Shown one piece after another: positions 24,422 through 32,101 of a stretch of 58,935 nucleotides of DNA. The position numbers and the translations under genes were made by a program. Within the stretch, counting starts at the first letter, position 1; each line of letters begins with the position of its first letter. This stretch comes from Acidisphaera sp. L21 (GTDB lineage Bacteria; Pseudomonadota; Alphaproteobacteria; Acetobacterales; Acetobacteraceae): positions 85,029 through 143,963 of the forward strand of contig NZ_LMUY01000007.1 of NCBI RefSeq assembly GCF_009765685.1, written 5' to 3'. Under the pieces are notes generated by a model, which was given only the letters and a program-made list of their open reading frames with translations, was not told where the DNA came from and searched no databases.

Positions 24422-24937
24422 TCAGTCGCGCCGTTTGCGGAATGCGTCCAGACTGACGACCTGTGGCTCCTCGGTCGGGCGCTCGGGCTCTTCGGCGACC
24501 TCTTCCTCGACGGTTTCCTCCAATTCCTCACTATTGGCGGCCTCCACGGGGGCGGCGCGGAAGCGCAGGCCGAATTGGGCGTGCGGATCGGCGAAGGCGG
24601 TCAGCGCTGCGAACGGGATGACCAGCGTGCTGGCGATGCCGCCGAACGACAGGCCGACGCTGAAGAAGCCGGCAGCCTCGTTCACGATCAGATCCCAGAA
24701 CTGGTGCTGCAGGACGATCGTCATCTCTTCCGGATACTGGGCCAGCAAACGGGCCGGAATCGTCACCCCGACGTGGTCGGTGCGGAAGCTGACGTAGAAA
24801 TGGTGCTGGCCCGGCATCCCCTGCTCGCCGGCGAATTGCAGGGCGCGGATCGCCACGCCACGCATCGCCTCCTGCGCCCATACGTCGTAGGGCAGCAGGC
24901 TGTCGGGGCGCGGGGCGGGTGTGTCGTCGTCTTCCAT
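24422..24937 (-). CDS. sspB: ClpXP adaptor protein SspB (alphaproteobacterial form)
   Basis: Delivers ssrA-tagged proteins to ClpXP. 171 aa with the SspB fold: LPYDVWAQEAM at the N-terminus, HHFYVSFRT, VTIPARLLAQYPEEMTIVLQ, FWDLIVNE. A Glu-rich linker follows (residues 135-157), and the C-terminal VVSLDAFRKRR looks like the ClpX-binding tail. Its partner RNA ssrA is also in this window at 30.3 kb, although not adjacent. Confidence 0.94.
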   Translation of the reverse strand: MEDDDTPAPRPDSLLPYDVWAQEAMRGVAIRALQFAGEQGMPGQHHFYVSFRTDHVGVTIPARLLAQYPEEMTIVLQHQFWDLIVNEAAGFFSVGLSFGGIASTLVIPFAALTAFADPHAQFGLRFRAAPVEAANSEELEETVEEEVAEEPERPTEEPQVVSLDAFRKRRD

Positions 24938-25028
24938 GGCGTGTGCTCGATTACTTCAGGTCTCGATTAGCGTGAAATCGCGCGCCGGAGCAAAAAAACA
25001 GCTCCCGTGCGATAGCCATCAATACTCT

Positions 25029-25047
25029 CCACAACATGTTAATGTGG
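25029..25047 (+). promoter_or_regulatory. inverted repeat in front of the heme-monooxygenase operon
   Basis: CCACA (25029-25033) and TGTGG (25043-25047) flank ACATGTTAA, 27 bases before the start codon and upstream of the ribosome site. It has the size of an operator. I do not recognise it as a Fur, Irr or RirA site, so the regulator is open. Confidence 0.35.
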
Positions 25048-25073
25048 CAACGTCGCGGCAGAGGAAGACTCAA

Positions 25074-25385
25074 ATGTATATCGCAATGAACCGCTTCAAA
25101 GTCACGCCCGGGTCGGAGACCGCGTTTGAACAAGTCTGGGCAAACCGGGACAGTCATCTGAACGAGGTGCCTGGTTTCGTCGAATTCCACCTGCTGCGTG
25201 GGCCGACGAAGGAGGACCACGTGCTGTATTCCTCCCACACCATATGGACCGATTACGCGGCATTCGAGGGGTGGACGAAATCGGAGGCATTTCGCGCCTC
25301 GCATCGCAACGCCGGGGATAACCGCGCGATGTATCTGGGCCACCCGGAATTCGAGGGCTTTACCGTCGTGCAGACCGTGAAATGA
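25074..25385 (+). CDS. antibiotic-biosynthesis-monooxygenase-fold protein, probable heme-degrading monooxygenase
   Basis: 103 aa ferredoxin-like ABM domain. MYIAMNRFKVTPGSETAFE, VPGFVEFHLL, YSSHTIWTDYAAFEGWTKSE and AFRASHRNAG resemble HmuQ/HmuD and IsdG-type enzymes that open heme to release iron; the His in SHRNAG is a candidate heme ligand. A GAGGAAG site at 25061-25067 supports the ATG. It overlaps the ankyrin gene by ATGA. The heme role is inferred from family likeness, not proved. Confidence 0.78.
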   Translation: MYIAMNRFKVTPGSETAFEQVWANRDSHLNEVPGFVEFHLLRGPTKEDHVLYSSHTIWTDYAAFEGWTKSEAFRASHRNAGDNRAMYLGHPEFEGFTVVQTVK

Positions 25386-25897
25386 CGACACCGGCTCCTG
25401 TCTCAGCAGGGTTGCCACCGGAGCAGTTGGAAATGCTGTTCTACGCGGCGGCGCGGGATGGCGACGTCGAGTTGCTGGGGGCGTTCCTGGATGCCGGGAC
25501 CGACCCAAATCGGCCGGACGATCGTGGTTTTCCGCCGCTGATCCTGGCGAGCTACAACGAACAGGCGGCGGCGACGGCGCTGCTGCTGGCCCGGGGCGCG
25601 GTGGTGGATGCGGTGGACGCCAAGGGCAGCACCGCGTTGGGCGGCGTGGCGTTCAAGGGCTATGTCGACATCGCCGGGCAATTGCTGGCCGCTGGCGCCG
25701 CCGTGGATGCGCCCAACGAGGCCGGGCGCACGCCGCTGATGTTCGCCACCATGTTCGGCCGCGCCGAGATGGCGGCACTGCTGATCCAGCACGGCGCCGA
25801 CCCAAACCGCCTGGATGCCGAGGGCAACAGCGCCGCCGACATCGCGCGGCAGAGCGGCCGCCCCGAGTTGGTCGCCGCCCTGGGCCTGGCCGCGTGA
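25382..25897 (+). CDS. ankyrin repeat protein
   Basis: 171 aa. Residues 17-165 form about four ankyrin repeats (for example GFPPLILASYNEQ, GSTALGGVAFKGYVDIAGQL, GRTPLMFATMFGRAEMAALL, GNSAADIARQSGRPELV). No signal peptide or enzyme domain; it probably acts as a protein-binding partner. It is translationally coupled to the upstream monooxygenase and to the DUF2891 gene, so the three likely form one functional unit. Confidence 0.9.
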   Translation: MTTPAPVSAGLPPEQLEMLFYAAARDGDVELLGAFLDAGTDPNRPDDRGFPPLILASYNEQAAATALLLARGAVVDAVDAKGSTALGGVAFKGYVDIAGQLLAAGAAVDAPNEAGRTPLMFATMFGRAEMAALLIQHGADPNRLDAEGNSAADIARQSGRPELVAALGLAA

Positions 25898-26898
25898 TGG
25901 CCCACACGCTGAGCGAGGCGACGGCATCCCGCCTGGTGGCGGTGGCGCTGGGCCACGTCACCCGCGAGTATCCGAACAAGCCGGCCAACCCGATGGCCGG
26001 CCCGCAGGACGCACGCACGCCGCGCGATCTGTATCCGGTATTCTACGGCAGCTATGACTGGCATTCCTGCGTGCATGGCTACTGGATGCTGGCGCATCTG
26101 CTGCGCCAATTCCCCGCCATGCCGCCCGCCAGCGCCATCCGCACCCTGTTCGAGGCCCATCTGACGCCCGAGCGCGTGGCCGGCGAGGTCGCGACCCTAA
26201 GCCACCCCAATGCGGGCGGCTTCGAACGCCCCTATGGCTGGGCCTGGATTCTGAAGCTGGCGGAGGCGTTGAGCCACCTGCCCGAGCGCCGCTGGTCCGA
26301 CGCCTTGGCGCCGCTGACCGGCCTGATCGTCGAGCGGTTTCAGACCTTCCTGCCCAAGGCGAGCTACCCGGTGCGGGTCGGCACCCATTTCAACACCGCC
26401 TTCGCCCTGTCCCTCGCCGCCGACTACGCGGCCAGCGTCGGCGATACCGGGCTGTTCGACAGCCTGCGGCACACGGCGGAGGGTTGGTATGGCGCCGATG
26501 CCGATTGCCAGGCGTGGGAGCCGAGTGGGGACGACTTCCTCTCCTCCGCCCTGATGGAGGCGGAGTGCATGCGCCGCCTGCTGCCGCCGGAGCAGTTCGG
26601 CCCGTGGTTCGACCGGTTCCTGCCCCATTTGGCCGAGGCGCGGCCGGCGACGTTGTTCGCCCCCGCCGCCGTCAGCGACCGCAGCGACGGCAAGATCGCA
26701 CATCTGGATGGGCTGAACCTCAGCCGGGCCTGGTGCTGGCGCGCGCTGGCCCGAACGCTGCCGCCAGGTGACCCGCGGCAGATCATGATGGAGCAGGCGG
26801 CCGAGCTGCATCTGGACGCTGGGCTGCCACATGTCGCCGGGGACTATATGGGCGAGCACTGGCTGGCGACGTTCGCCGTGCTGGCGCTAGAAGGCTAG
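25897..26898 (+). CDS. DUF2891 family protein
   Basis: 333 aa from the ATG at 25897, which overlaps the ankyrin stop by one base; a GTG immediately upstream is possible. Typical DUF2891 stretches are YGSYDWHSCVHGYWMLAHLL near residue 48, RPYGWAWILKLA, and LNLSRAWCWRAL near 275. The pattern of paired helices with WH and W-K motifs resembles alpha-toroid folds. No enzyme activity is established. There is no signal peptide. Confidence 0.85.
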   Translation: MAHTLSEATASRLVAVALGHVTREYPNKPANPMAGPQDARTPRDLYPVFYGSYDWHSCVHGYWMLAHLLRQFPAMPPASAIRTLFEAHLTPERVAGEVATLSHPNAGGFERPYGWAWILKLAEALSHLPERRWSDALAPLTGLIVERFQTFLPKASYPVRVGTHFNTAFALSLAADYAASVGDTGLFDSLRHTAEGWYGADADCQAWEPSGDDFLSSALMEAECMRRLLPPEQFGPWFDRFLPHLAEARPATLFAPAAVSDRSDGKIAHLDGLNLSRAWCWRALARTLPPGDPRQIMMEQAAELHLDAGLPHVAGDYMGEHWLATFAVLALEG

Positions 26899-26922
26899 CG
26901 CAAATTTCGTGCTGGCAAATCT

Positions 26923-27810
26923 CTAGCCGAGAATCCCGTCGACGGGCGTCACCGGGGACGGGACCCCGGTGGCGCCGCTGGCCTGCAGCAGGTCGATCTC
27001 GATCCCGCGGGTGATCGCCTGCATGGGCAGGTCGTGGATCCGGTTTTCGAACGGGTCTTCCAGATCCTGGCCGATCCGGTCGAGGGCGATGAACATGAAG
27101 CCGATCACGGTGGAGCCAACGGGGGTGTAATACCCCAGTTGGTTGACCAGCCCGATCGGCAGCAGCAGGCAATAGACACGGGTGAAGACCTGCGGGAACT
27201 GGTCGTATTGCCGCGGCATCGGCGTGTTCTTAATCCGCTCCAGCCCGCCCTGGGCGTTCGCGATATCGTTCAGTGTGCGGTCCAGCGCGGTGGCGCCGAT
27301 CGCATCGAGACTGCCGGCGCGGCGGGCCTCGGCGATGTGGCGGCCGATGATCATCTGGATGGCGAACGGCACGTTGGCGACCTCGCGCAACCGGGCGATC
27401 GTCTCCGGCGGCAGATAGGCGGCCAGATCGTCCCATGGCGGCAGGCGCAGCAAATGGCAGCGTAGCGCCAGGGCGTAGGCGATCTGGTGGCGCACCAGAC
27501 TGGCGGCGAGCAGCGGGTCTTCCAGGAAGGTCGCGAGGCCGCGCGCCAGGCTGCGCGAGTTGTTCACCACGGCGCCCCACAGGCCGCGGGCCTCCCACCA
27601 GCGATTATACCCGGCGTTGTTGCGCAGCGTGACGATGAGCGCGATGGCGCTGCCGAGTAGGGGCAACGGCAGCTCGGGCACCGATATCCAGGTCCAGTTC
27701 CCGACCATGTAAATCAGCGTCACCAGCACGTCGTACGCCAGCAGGGCCAGCAGCGGCAGGCCGCCATGCCGGACCAGCCGGGGAAGGTCCAGGCCACGCC
27801 GTACGATCAC
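26923..27810 (-). CDS. bestrophin-family anion channel
   Basis: 295 aa UPF0187/bestrophin protein. The N-terminus has membrane segments near 15-35 and 45-62, then the signature LRNNAGYNRWWEARGLWG near 65 and VNNSRSLAR. Later helices contain QLGYYTPVGSTVIGFMFIALDRIG, ending with EDPFENRIHDLPM, also a bestrophin motif. Bacterial homologues form pentameric channels. The start overlaps the end of a beta-carbonic anhydrase by ATGA, suggesting bicarbonate as the physiological anion (inference). Confidence 0.9.
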   Translation of the reverse strand: MIVRRGLDLPRLVRHGGLPLLALLAYDVLVTLIYMVGNWTWISVPELPLPLLGSAIALIVTLRNNAGYNRWWEARGLWGAVVNNSRSLARGLATFLEDPLLAASLVRHQIAYALALRCHLLRLPPWDDLAAYLPPETIARLREVANVPFAIQMIIGRHIAEARRAGSLDAIGATALDRTLNDIANAQGGLERIKNTPMPRQYDQFPQVFTRVYCLLLPIGLVNQLGYYTPVGSTVIGFMFIALDRIGQDLEDPFENRIHDLPMQAITRGIEIDLLQASGATGVPSPVTPVDGILG

Positions 27811-28460
27811 GGTAGCGCGGCTCGCGTGGCGAATTCGGTGGCTTCCAGCGGGACGAACTTGCCGGTCGCGTGATCGACGGTCGTCACGCTGCCCGTCTCG
27901 ATCCCGTACACCCAGCCGTGCAACGCGACCTGACGCGAGGCCAGACGCGCCGCGACTGCCGGGTGAGTCGCCAGATGGCCCAATTGGGTGCGAACGTTCT
28001 GCTCCACCAGCGCCTGCACCTGCGCCGGGCCTTCGACGCCGGGGTGGGTGACGGCCACCACGCTGCGCGCGGCCTCCGCATTGCGCATCCAGGAGGCGAC
28101 GGTCGGCATGGTGCGCAGCAGGGCGCTATCGGGGTTCAGCAGCGCCTTCATCGCTCCGCAATCGGAATGGCCGCAGATGACGATGTCGCTCACGCCCAGC
28201 GCCACGCAGGCATACTCGATCACTGCGGACACGCCGCCCAGCATCTCACCATAGGCGGGGACGATGTTGCCGATGTTCCGGCACACGAACAGCTCGCCAG
28301 GGCTGGTTTGGGTGATCAGTTCCGGCACGACGCGGCTGTCGGCGCAGGCGATGAACAGGGTTTGCGGTTCCTGCCCGGCGGCCAGTTCGGCGAATAGCTT
28401 CTGGCGCTGCGGGAAGACGTTCTCGCGAAAATTACGCACTCCGGCGACGAGGCGGCGCAT
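27807..28460 (-). CDS. beta-class carbonic anhydrase
   Basis: 217 aa from the ATG at 28458-28460, chosen because AGGAG lies six bases upstream; an ATG eight codons earlier (28484) is an alternative. Zinc ligands are visible as Cys in ACADSRV (about C39) and His and Cys in CGHSDCGAM (about H98 and C101), with the Asp-Arg dyad of ADSR. It interconverts CO2 and bicarbonate, probably in the cytoplasm. It is translationally coupled to the bestrophin gene. Confidence 0.95.
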   Translation of the reverse strand: MRRLVAGVRNFRENVFPQRQKLFAELAAGQEPQTLFIACADSRVVPELITQTSPGELFVCRNIGNIVPAYGEMLGGVSAVIEYACVALGVSDIVICGHSDCGAMKALLNPDSALLRTMPTVASWMRNAEAARSVVAVTHPGVEGPAQVQALVEQNVRTQLGHLATHPAVAARLASRQVALHGWVYGIETGSVTTVDHATGKFVPLEATEFATRAALP

Positions 28461-28527
28461 CCCGCTCTCCTGCCGAGCCGACATTACCGGCCTATCCCGT
28501 GCGCGTTTACGCTCATACCCACCTCAC

Positions 28528-29184
28528 CTACTCGTCGTAGCGTTGCTCCTGCCACGGGTCGCCCCGTTCGTGATAGCCCCGCGTCTCCCAGAAGCCGGGC
28601 TTGTCGCCGGTCACGAACTCGATCCGCTGCAGCCACTTGGCACTTTTCCACAGATAGAGATGCGGCACGATGAGCCGGACCGGGCCGCCATGTTCGGCGG
28701 TGAGCGGCTTGCCGTTCCAGCAATGCGCCAGGATCGCGTCGGGGGCGGCGAAATCGGCCAGGGGAAGATTGGTGGTGTAGCCATCGTGGCTGTGGAGGAT
28801 GACGAAGCTGGCGCCGTCGAGCGGCTGCACCGCGTCCAGCACGGTGCGGGTGGATACGCCGTCCCACTGGTTGTCGTAGCGCGACCAGGTGGTGACGCAG
28901 TGGATGTCCGTCACCTCCTGCACCTGGTCCTGGGCGCGAAAGGCGTCCCAGTTCCAGGTTACCGACTCCCGCACCGCGCCGAACACGCGGAGGGACCAGC
29001 GGGCCGGGTCGATGTTCGGGTGCACGCCCAGGTCCAGCACCGGCCAGTCCCGCACGAGGTGCTGACCCGGCGGCAGACGCGCCCGCTCCGGCACGGGGGG
29101 GCCACCGGTCAAGAACCGCCCCTGCTCCGCCCAACGCTGCTTCGTGGTGGTAAGCTTGCTATCGGGCGGGGGCACGTCGCTCAC
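28528..29184 (-). CDS. sulfite-oxidase-like molybdopterin oxidoreductase
   Basis: 218 aa from the GTG at 29182-29184, which overlaps the preceding LLM gene (GTGA). The single oxidoreductase molybdopterin domain has the Mo-ligand cysteine in [18 protein letters not shown] and later [12 protein letters not shown] and [19 protein letters not shown]. No signal peptide or Tat motif is seen, unlike MsrP, so it may be cytoplasmic. This is the short YuiH-like group whose substrate is unknown. Confidence 0.86.
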   Translation of the reverse strand: MSDVPPPDSKLTTTKQRWAEQGRFLTGGPPVPERARLPPGQHLVRDWPVLDLGVHPNIDPARWSLRVFGAVRESVTWNWDAFRAQDQVQEVTDIHCVTTWSRYDNQWDGVSTRTVLDAVQPLDGASFVILHSHDGYTTNLPLADFAAPDAILAHCWNGKPLTAEHGGPVRLIVPHLYLWKSAKWLQRIEFVTGDKPGFWETRGYHERGDPWQEQRYDE

Positions 29185-30188
29185 GCCATCGCGTCCTGTT
29201 GGATGAGCGAGGGCGCCATCTCCGCCAGAATTTCGTAGGAGCGCAGGCGGGCGCGGTGGTCGTGAATGGCACCGGCGACCATGATCTCGTCCGCCCCGGT
29301 TTCGTCGAGGAACGCCGATAGCTCGCGCTTCACCGTGGCGGCCGAGCCGACGAAGGAACAGGCGAGCATGCCCATCGCCTGGGCTTTTTCGGAGGGGGAC
29401 CAATAGGTTTCGATATCGTCGATCGGGGGGAGCAGCTTGCCGCGGGTGCCACGGAACAGGTTGGTGAAACTCTGCTGCGGGGAGGTGAAGAGGTGTTTGG
29501 CCTCGGCATCGGTTTCGGCGGCGACGACATTCACGCCGACCATGGCGTAGGGCTTGGCCAGTTGCTCGGATGGCTGGAAACGGTCGCGATAGACCTGCAG
29601 AGCCTGCATGAGCGCGTCTGGCGCGAAGTGGGAGGCGAAGGCGTAGGGCATGCCGAAATGCGCTGCGACCTGGGCGCCGAACAGGGAGGAACCGAGGATC
29701 CAGAGGGGCACGTTCGTGTTGCCGCCGGGCACGGCCTGGACGCGCTGGTTCGGAGTGGTTGGGCCCAGCAGCGCCCGTAGCTCGGCCACATCCTGCGGAA
29801 AGCTGTCAGCCGCCTCCGGGTCCCGCCGAAGCGCACGCTGGGTGTAGCCGTCCGAGCCTGGGGCGCGGCCTAGGCCGAGATCGATGCGGCCGGGATAGAG
29901 GGTTTCCAGGGTGCCGAATTGCTCGGCGATGACCAGGGGGGAGTGGTTGGGCAGCATGATGCCACCCGCGCCGACGCGGATGCGGTGCGTGCCGCCGGCG
30001 ACGTAACCCACCGTGACGGCGGTCGCCGCGCTGGCGATGCCGATCATGTTGTGGTGCTCGGCCAGCCAATAGCGGCGGTAGCCCCAGCGCTCGGCATGTT
30101 GGGCGAGGTCGAGTGAATTGTGCAGGGCGTCGGCAGGGCCAAAGCCTTCGGGCACTGGTGCGAGATCGAGGACGGAGATCGCTTGCAT
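29181..30188 (-). CDS. LLM-class flavin-dependent oxidoreductase
   Basis: 335 aa luciferase-like TIM barrel. [15 protein letters not shown] is the standard start of this subgroup; [29 protein letters not shown] and [14 protein letters not shown] are its family motifs. The ATG at 30186-30188 follows AAGGTGG. The frame is open further upstream, but that would run into ssrA. The enzyme probably uses reduced FMN and oxygen; substrate unknown. It is coupled to the sulfite-oxidase-like gene downstream. Confidence 0.9.
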   Translation of the reverse strand: MQAISVLDLAPVPEGFGPADALHNSLDLAQHAERWGYRRYWLAEHHNMIGIASAATAVTVGYVAGGTHRIRVGAGGIMLPNHSPLVIAEQFGTLETLYPGRIDLGLGRAPGSDGYTQRALRRDPEAADSFPQDVAELRALLGPTTPNQRVQAVPGGNTNVPLWILGSSLFGAQVAAHFGMPYAFASHFAPDALMQALQVYRDRFQPSEQLAKPYAMVGVNVVAAETDAEAKHLFTSPQQSFTNLFRGTRGKLLPPIDDIETYWSPSEKAQAMGMLACSFVGSAATVKRELSAFLDETGADEIMVAGAIHDHRARLRSYEILAEMAPSLIQQDAMA

Positions 30189-30305
30189 TGCCACCTTCTG
30201 TGAAGACCGACCCGACATGTCTGTCTTCGGCGGTGCAATAACAAGGTTGGGCATGAGTGGGGGGCTTCTGTTGCCCGGTGCCCCCCGAACCGCGTCTATC
30301 GTAGC

Positions 30306-30344
30306 TTACGCTGCGACTGCGAATGCCTCATGATTGTCATTGGC
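30306..30344 (-). other. tmRNA tag peptide reading frame
   Basis: Thirteen codons give [12 protein letters not shown] and a TAA stop. The AVAA-like hydrophobic end is what ClpXP recognises, and the AND start is what SspB would bind by analogy with Caulobacter (AANDNFAEEFAVAA). Confidence 0.93.
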
Positions 30345-30479
30345 ACTTGTAATAAAGCCCGATAACGGCGGTACAATGCCGAGCGGCCAGCCAACCTTTC
30401 AACACCGGTCGAACCTATTTCGCCCCCAGATCCACGCATAGGCCCGGGTCAAGAATGACTGGCGCCCACTTGTAGCCAT

Positions 30480-30549
30480 TGGTGGAGGCGGCGGGTATCG
30501 CACCCGCGTCCCAAATGCCTAACGAATTAGCCCTCTACCGCCATAGCCG
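30480..30549 (-). other. tmRNA acceptor piece
   Basis: This segment becomes the separate 3' RNA: it ends in an encoded CCA and contains the T-arm and the 3' half of the acceptor stem. The 5' end is approximate. Confidence 0.8.
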
Positions 30550-30565
30550 GCGAACCAGCACCCCT

Positions 30566-30594
30566 ATAGTAGGCACGCGCAGGCCTCATCGCAA
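30566..30594 (-). promoter_or_regulatory. ssrA promoter
   Basis: TTGCGA (30589-30594) and TACTAT (30566-30571) are separated by exactly 17 bp on the minus strand, a good sigma-70-type promoter. Start of transcription would be near 30559, just before the acceptor piece. The -35 lies inside the last copy of the tandem repeat at 30588-30653. Confidence 0.75.
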
Positions 30595-30653
30595 GCGGGG
30601 CCGCATCGCAAGCGGGGGCCCGATCGCAAGCGGGGGCCCGATCGCAAGCGGGG
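30588..30653. repeat. four tandem copies of ATCGCAAGCGGGG
   Basis: Copies begin at 30588, 30605, 30623 and 30641 (period 17-18 bp) with short GC spacers such as GCCCG. On the minus strand each copy reads CCCCGCTTGCGAT and so carries a TTGCGA hexamer. The array fills the gap between the PAP2 phosphatase stop and the ssrA promoter. Confidence 0.92.
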
Positions 30654-32033
30654 CTAGTGGGGCGCCATGGCGGCGGCGCGCTTGGCGGCGGCGACCATGT
30701 TCAGCCGGGAATACAGCCCGAATTCGGAGCCGTTATCCAGGAACCCGCCGCCCGGCCCTTCCGTCGCGGTGAGGATGGCGTTGGCCTGCACCAGCGTCAG
30801 ATAAGGAAAGGCCGTCGTCAGCAGATAGCCAGCTTCGGGTGCAACCTTGCCCACGTCTTCCACGGTGTTCGCGGTGGACTGGAACACCACCGGCAGGCCG
30901 TAGGTGAGGGTGATGGTGTAGAATGCCTCGTTGGCGGCGGGGTTGGCGAACCGGCTGACATCCTGCGCGGCGCAGACTGGCATCGTGTCGCCGCACTTGG
31001 CCGTCAGCGCCTGGGTCAGATCCGCACGCGCCTGCTTTACCGCGCCCTGGAAGTCGGTGATGACGGGGGCCCCGCGGAGGGATTGGCCGACATAGGCCGG
31101 GTCGTTGGCCAGCAGGTGCGCCACGTCGTGCAGCGCCAGGGTACGGCCGCCGATGACGTCCATCGTGTAGTGGGCACCGAGGATGATGCGGTTGTTGCCG
31201 TATTCGGCCGCCCGGGTCATCGCCTGCTGATACCGCTCCGGCACCAGGATCGCGAGCAGCACCGACTCCGTCGTGCCGTAGGTCGTGTGACCGCTGGGAT
31301 AGGAGGGGCTTTCGGTCAGATCCTGATCCGGGCCGCGCAGATAGGTGGTGTTGGTCGCTGGCTTGCCGAAGTAGTCGGGGCCGCTGACGGGGGTCAGGCC
31401 CGGTTCGGTCTGGAACGGGCGGGAGTTGCCGAACGGGTCGTTGCCCGGCGTGCCGGCCGGGTGGGCGTAGGCCCTGCCGAACACATCGGCCACGCCGCCC
31501 ACCTGCGCCATGACGGCCATGGCCGGGTCGGCGGCGGGGGTTTTGCCGTCGGTCGTCTTGTTGGCGAAGAAGAACTTGCCGGCATTGGCGCCGGACCCGG
31601 TCGTTGCCGAGGTGTAGGCGATCAGCGCCGCGACCGAGGGCGCGATGCTGGTGAACTGCTTGGGCGACTCGTATTTCGCCAGGGACTGGTACGAGGTGCC
31701 GAGCAGGGTGCCGAGCGAATCGGCCAATTGCGTCGCGTTGCCGCCGGTGATGAAGGCGTCCCGCAGGGCGAGTTGCTGCTGCTCGGCAAACGGCAGCAGG
31801 GTGGGCTGCTGGATCGTCCCGGCCTGAATGCCACCGGTGACGGTGTAATTCCCGGCCAACGCCGCCTGTCCCGCCGGCGTGTTGGGCAGCGTTGTTACGG
31901 GCGCCAAACCCCTCAGCGACGCCAGGGTGGACGTCGCCAGGGTGGAGGCCGGTTGGGCCGATGCGGCGATGGGGGCAAGCGCCACCGCCATCGTGAGCAT
32001 CACGGCCAAGCCGCCTGCCATACGCTGCTTCAT
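30654..32033 (-). CDS. secreted PAP2-family acid phosphatase
   Basis: 459 aa with a clear signal peptide (MKQRMAGGLAVMLTMAVALA, cleavage after ASA near residue 26). The PAP2 catalytic motifs are present: PSYPSGHTTYG near residue 245 and RIILGAHYTMDVIGGR near 285, matching PSGH and the SR/GxH(x)3D motifs of class A phosphatases and vanadium haloperoxidases. It is probably periplasmic and removes phosphate non-specifically. It is larger than PhoN-type enzymes (about 250 aa), with extra N-terminal and C-terminal regions. Confidence 0.86.
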   Translation of the reverse strand: MKQRMAGGLAVMLTMAVALAPIAASAQPASTLATSTLASLRGLAPVTTLPNTPAGQAALAGNYTVTGGIQAGTIQQPTLLPFAEQQQLALRDAFITGGNATQLADSLGTLLGTSYQSLAKYESPKQFTSIAPSVAALIAYTSATTGSGANAGKFFFANKTTDGKTPAADPAMAVMAQVGGVADVFGRAYAHPAGTPGNDPFGNSRPFQTEPGLTPVSGPDYFGKPATNTTYLRGPDQDLTESPSYPSGHTTYGTTESVLLAILVPERYQQAMTRAAEYGNNRIILGAHYTMDVIGGRTLALHDVAHLLANDPAYVGQSLRGAPVITDFQGAVKQARADLTQALTAKCGDTMPVCAAQDVSRFANPAANEAFYTITLTYGLPVVFQSTANTVEDVGKVAPEAGYLLTTAFPYLTLVQANAILTATEGPGGGFLDNGSEFGLYSRLNMVAAAKRAAAMAPH

Positions 32034-32101
32034 CTACCGACCCGATCGCAATTGTGACGGCAACGTAGTCGACCGGGTCGGCTGGTGGTAGGTGGTGGCC
32101 C

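Larger units (their letters stand above)
30258..30559 (-). ncRNA. ssrA: tmRNA, circularly permuted two-piece form
   Basis: Rescues stalled ribosomes. The acceptor piece comes first on the minus strand and ends CGCCTCCACCA at 30480; it carries a T-arm-like GCGGGTGCGATACCCGC. After a spacer the coding piece begins GGGGGCGAAATAGGTTCGAC at 30427. GGGGGCG pairs with CGCCTCC to rebuild the 7-bp acceptor stem with one G-U. The tag frame follows at 30306-30344. This order is the permuted form of Alphaproteobacteria. The 3' limit is set from a GGGGGGC/GCCCCCC hairpin at 30259-30286 and is approximate; mature ends need processing. Confidence 0.95.

Noticed and set aside
30189-30254. Longer N-terminus for the LLM oxidoreductase
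   Set aside because: The frame stays open upstream to 30254, but the family starts at [11 protein letters not shown], which has its own AAGGTGG site, and the extra codons would run toward the tmRNA 3' end.
30480-30549. Stand-alone tRNA gene
   Set aside because: The T-arm and encoded CCA look like a tRNA end, but there is no anticodon arm; the segment is the acceptor piece of tmRNA and pairs with the coding piece at 30421-30427.
30588-30653. CRISPR array
   Set aside because: The units are only about 13 bp with 4-5 bp spacers that are not unique, and there are no cas genes; this is a simple tandem repeat.
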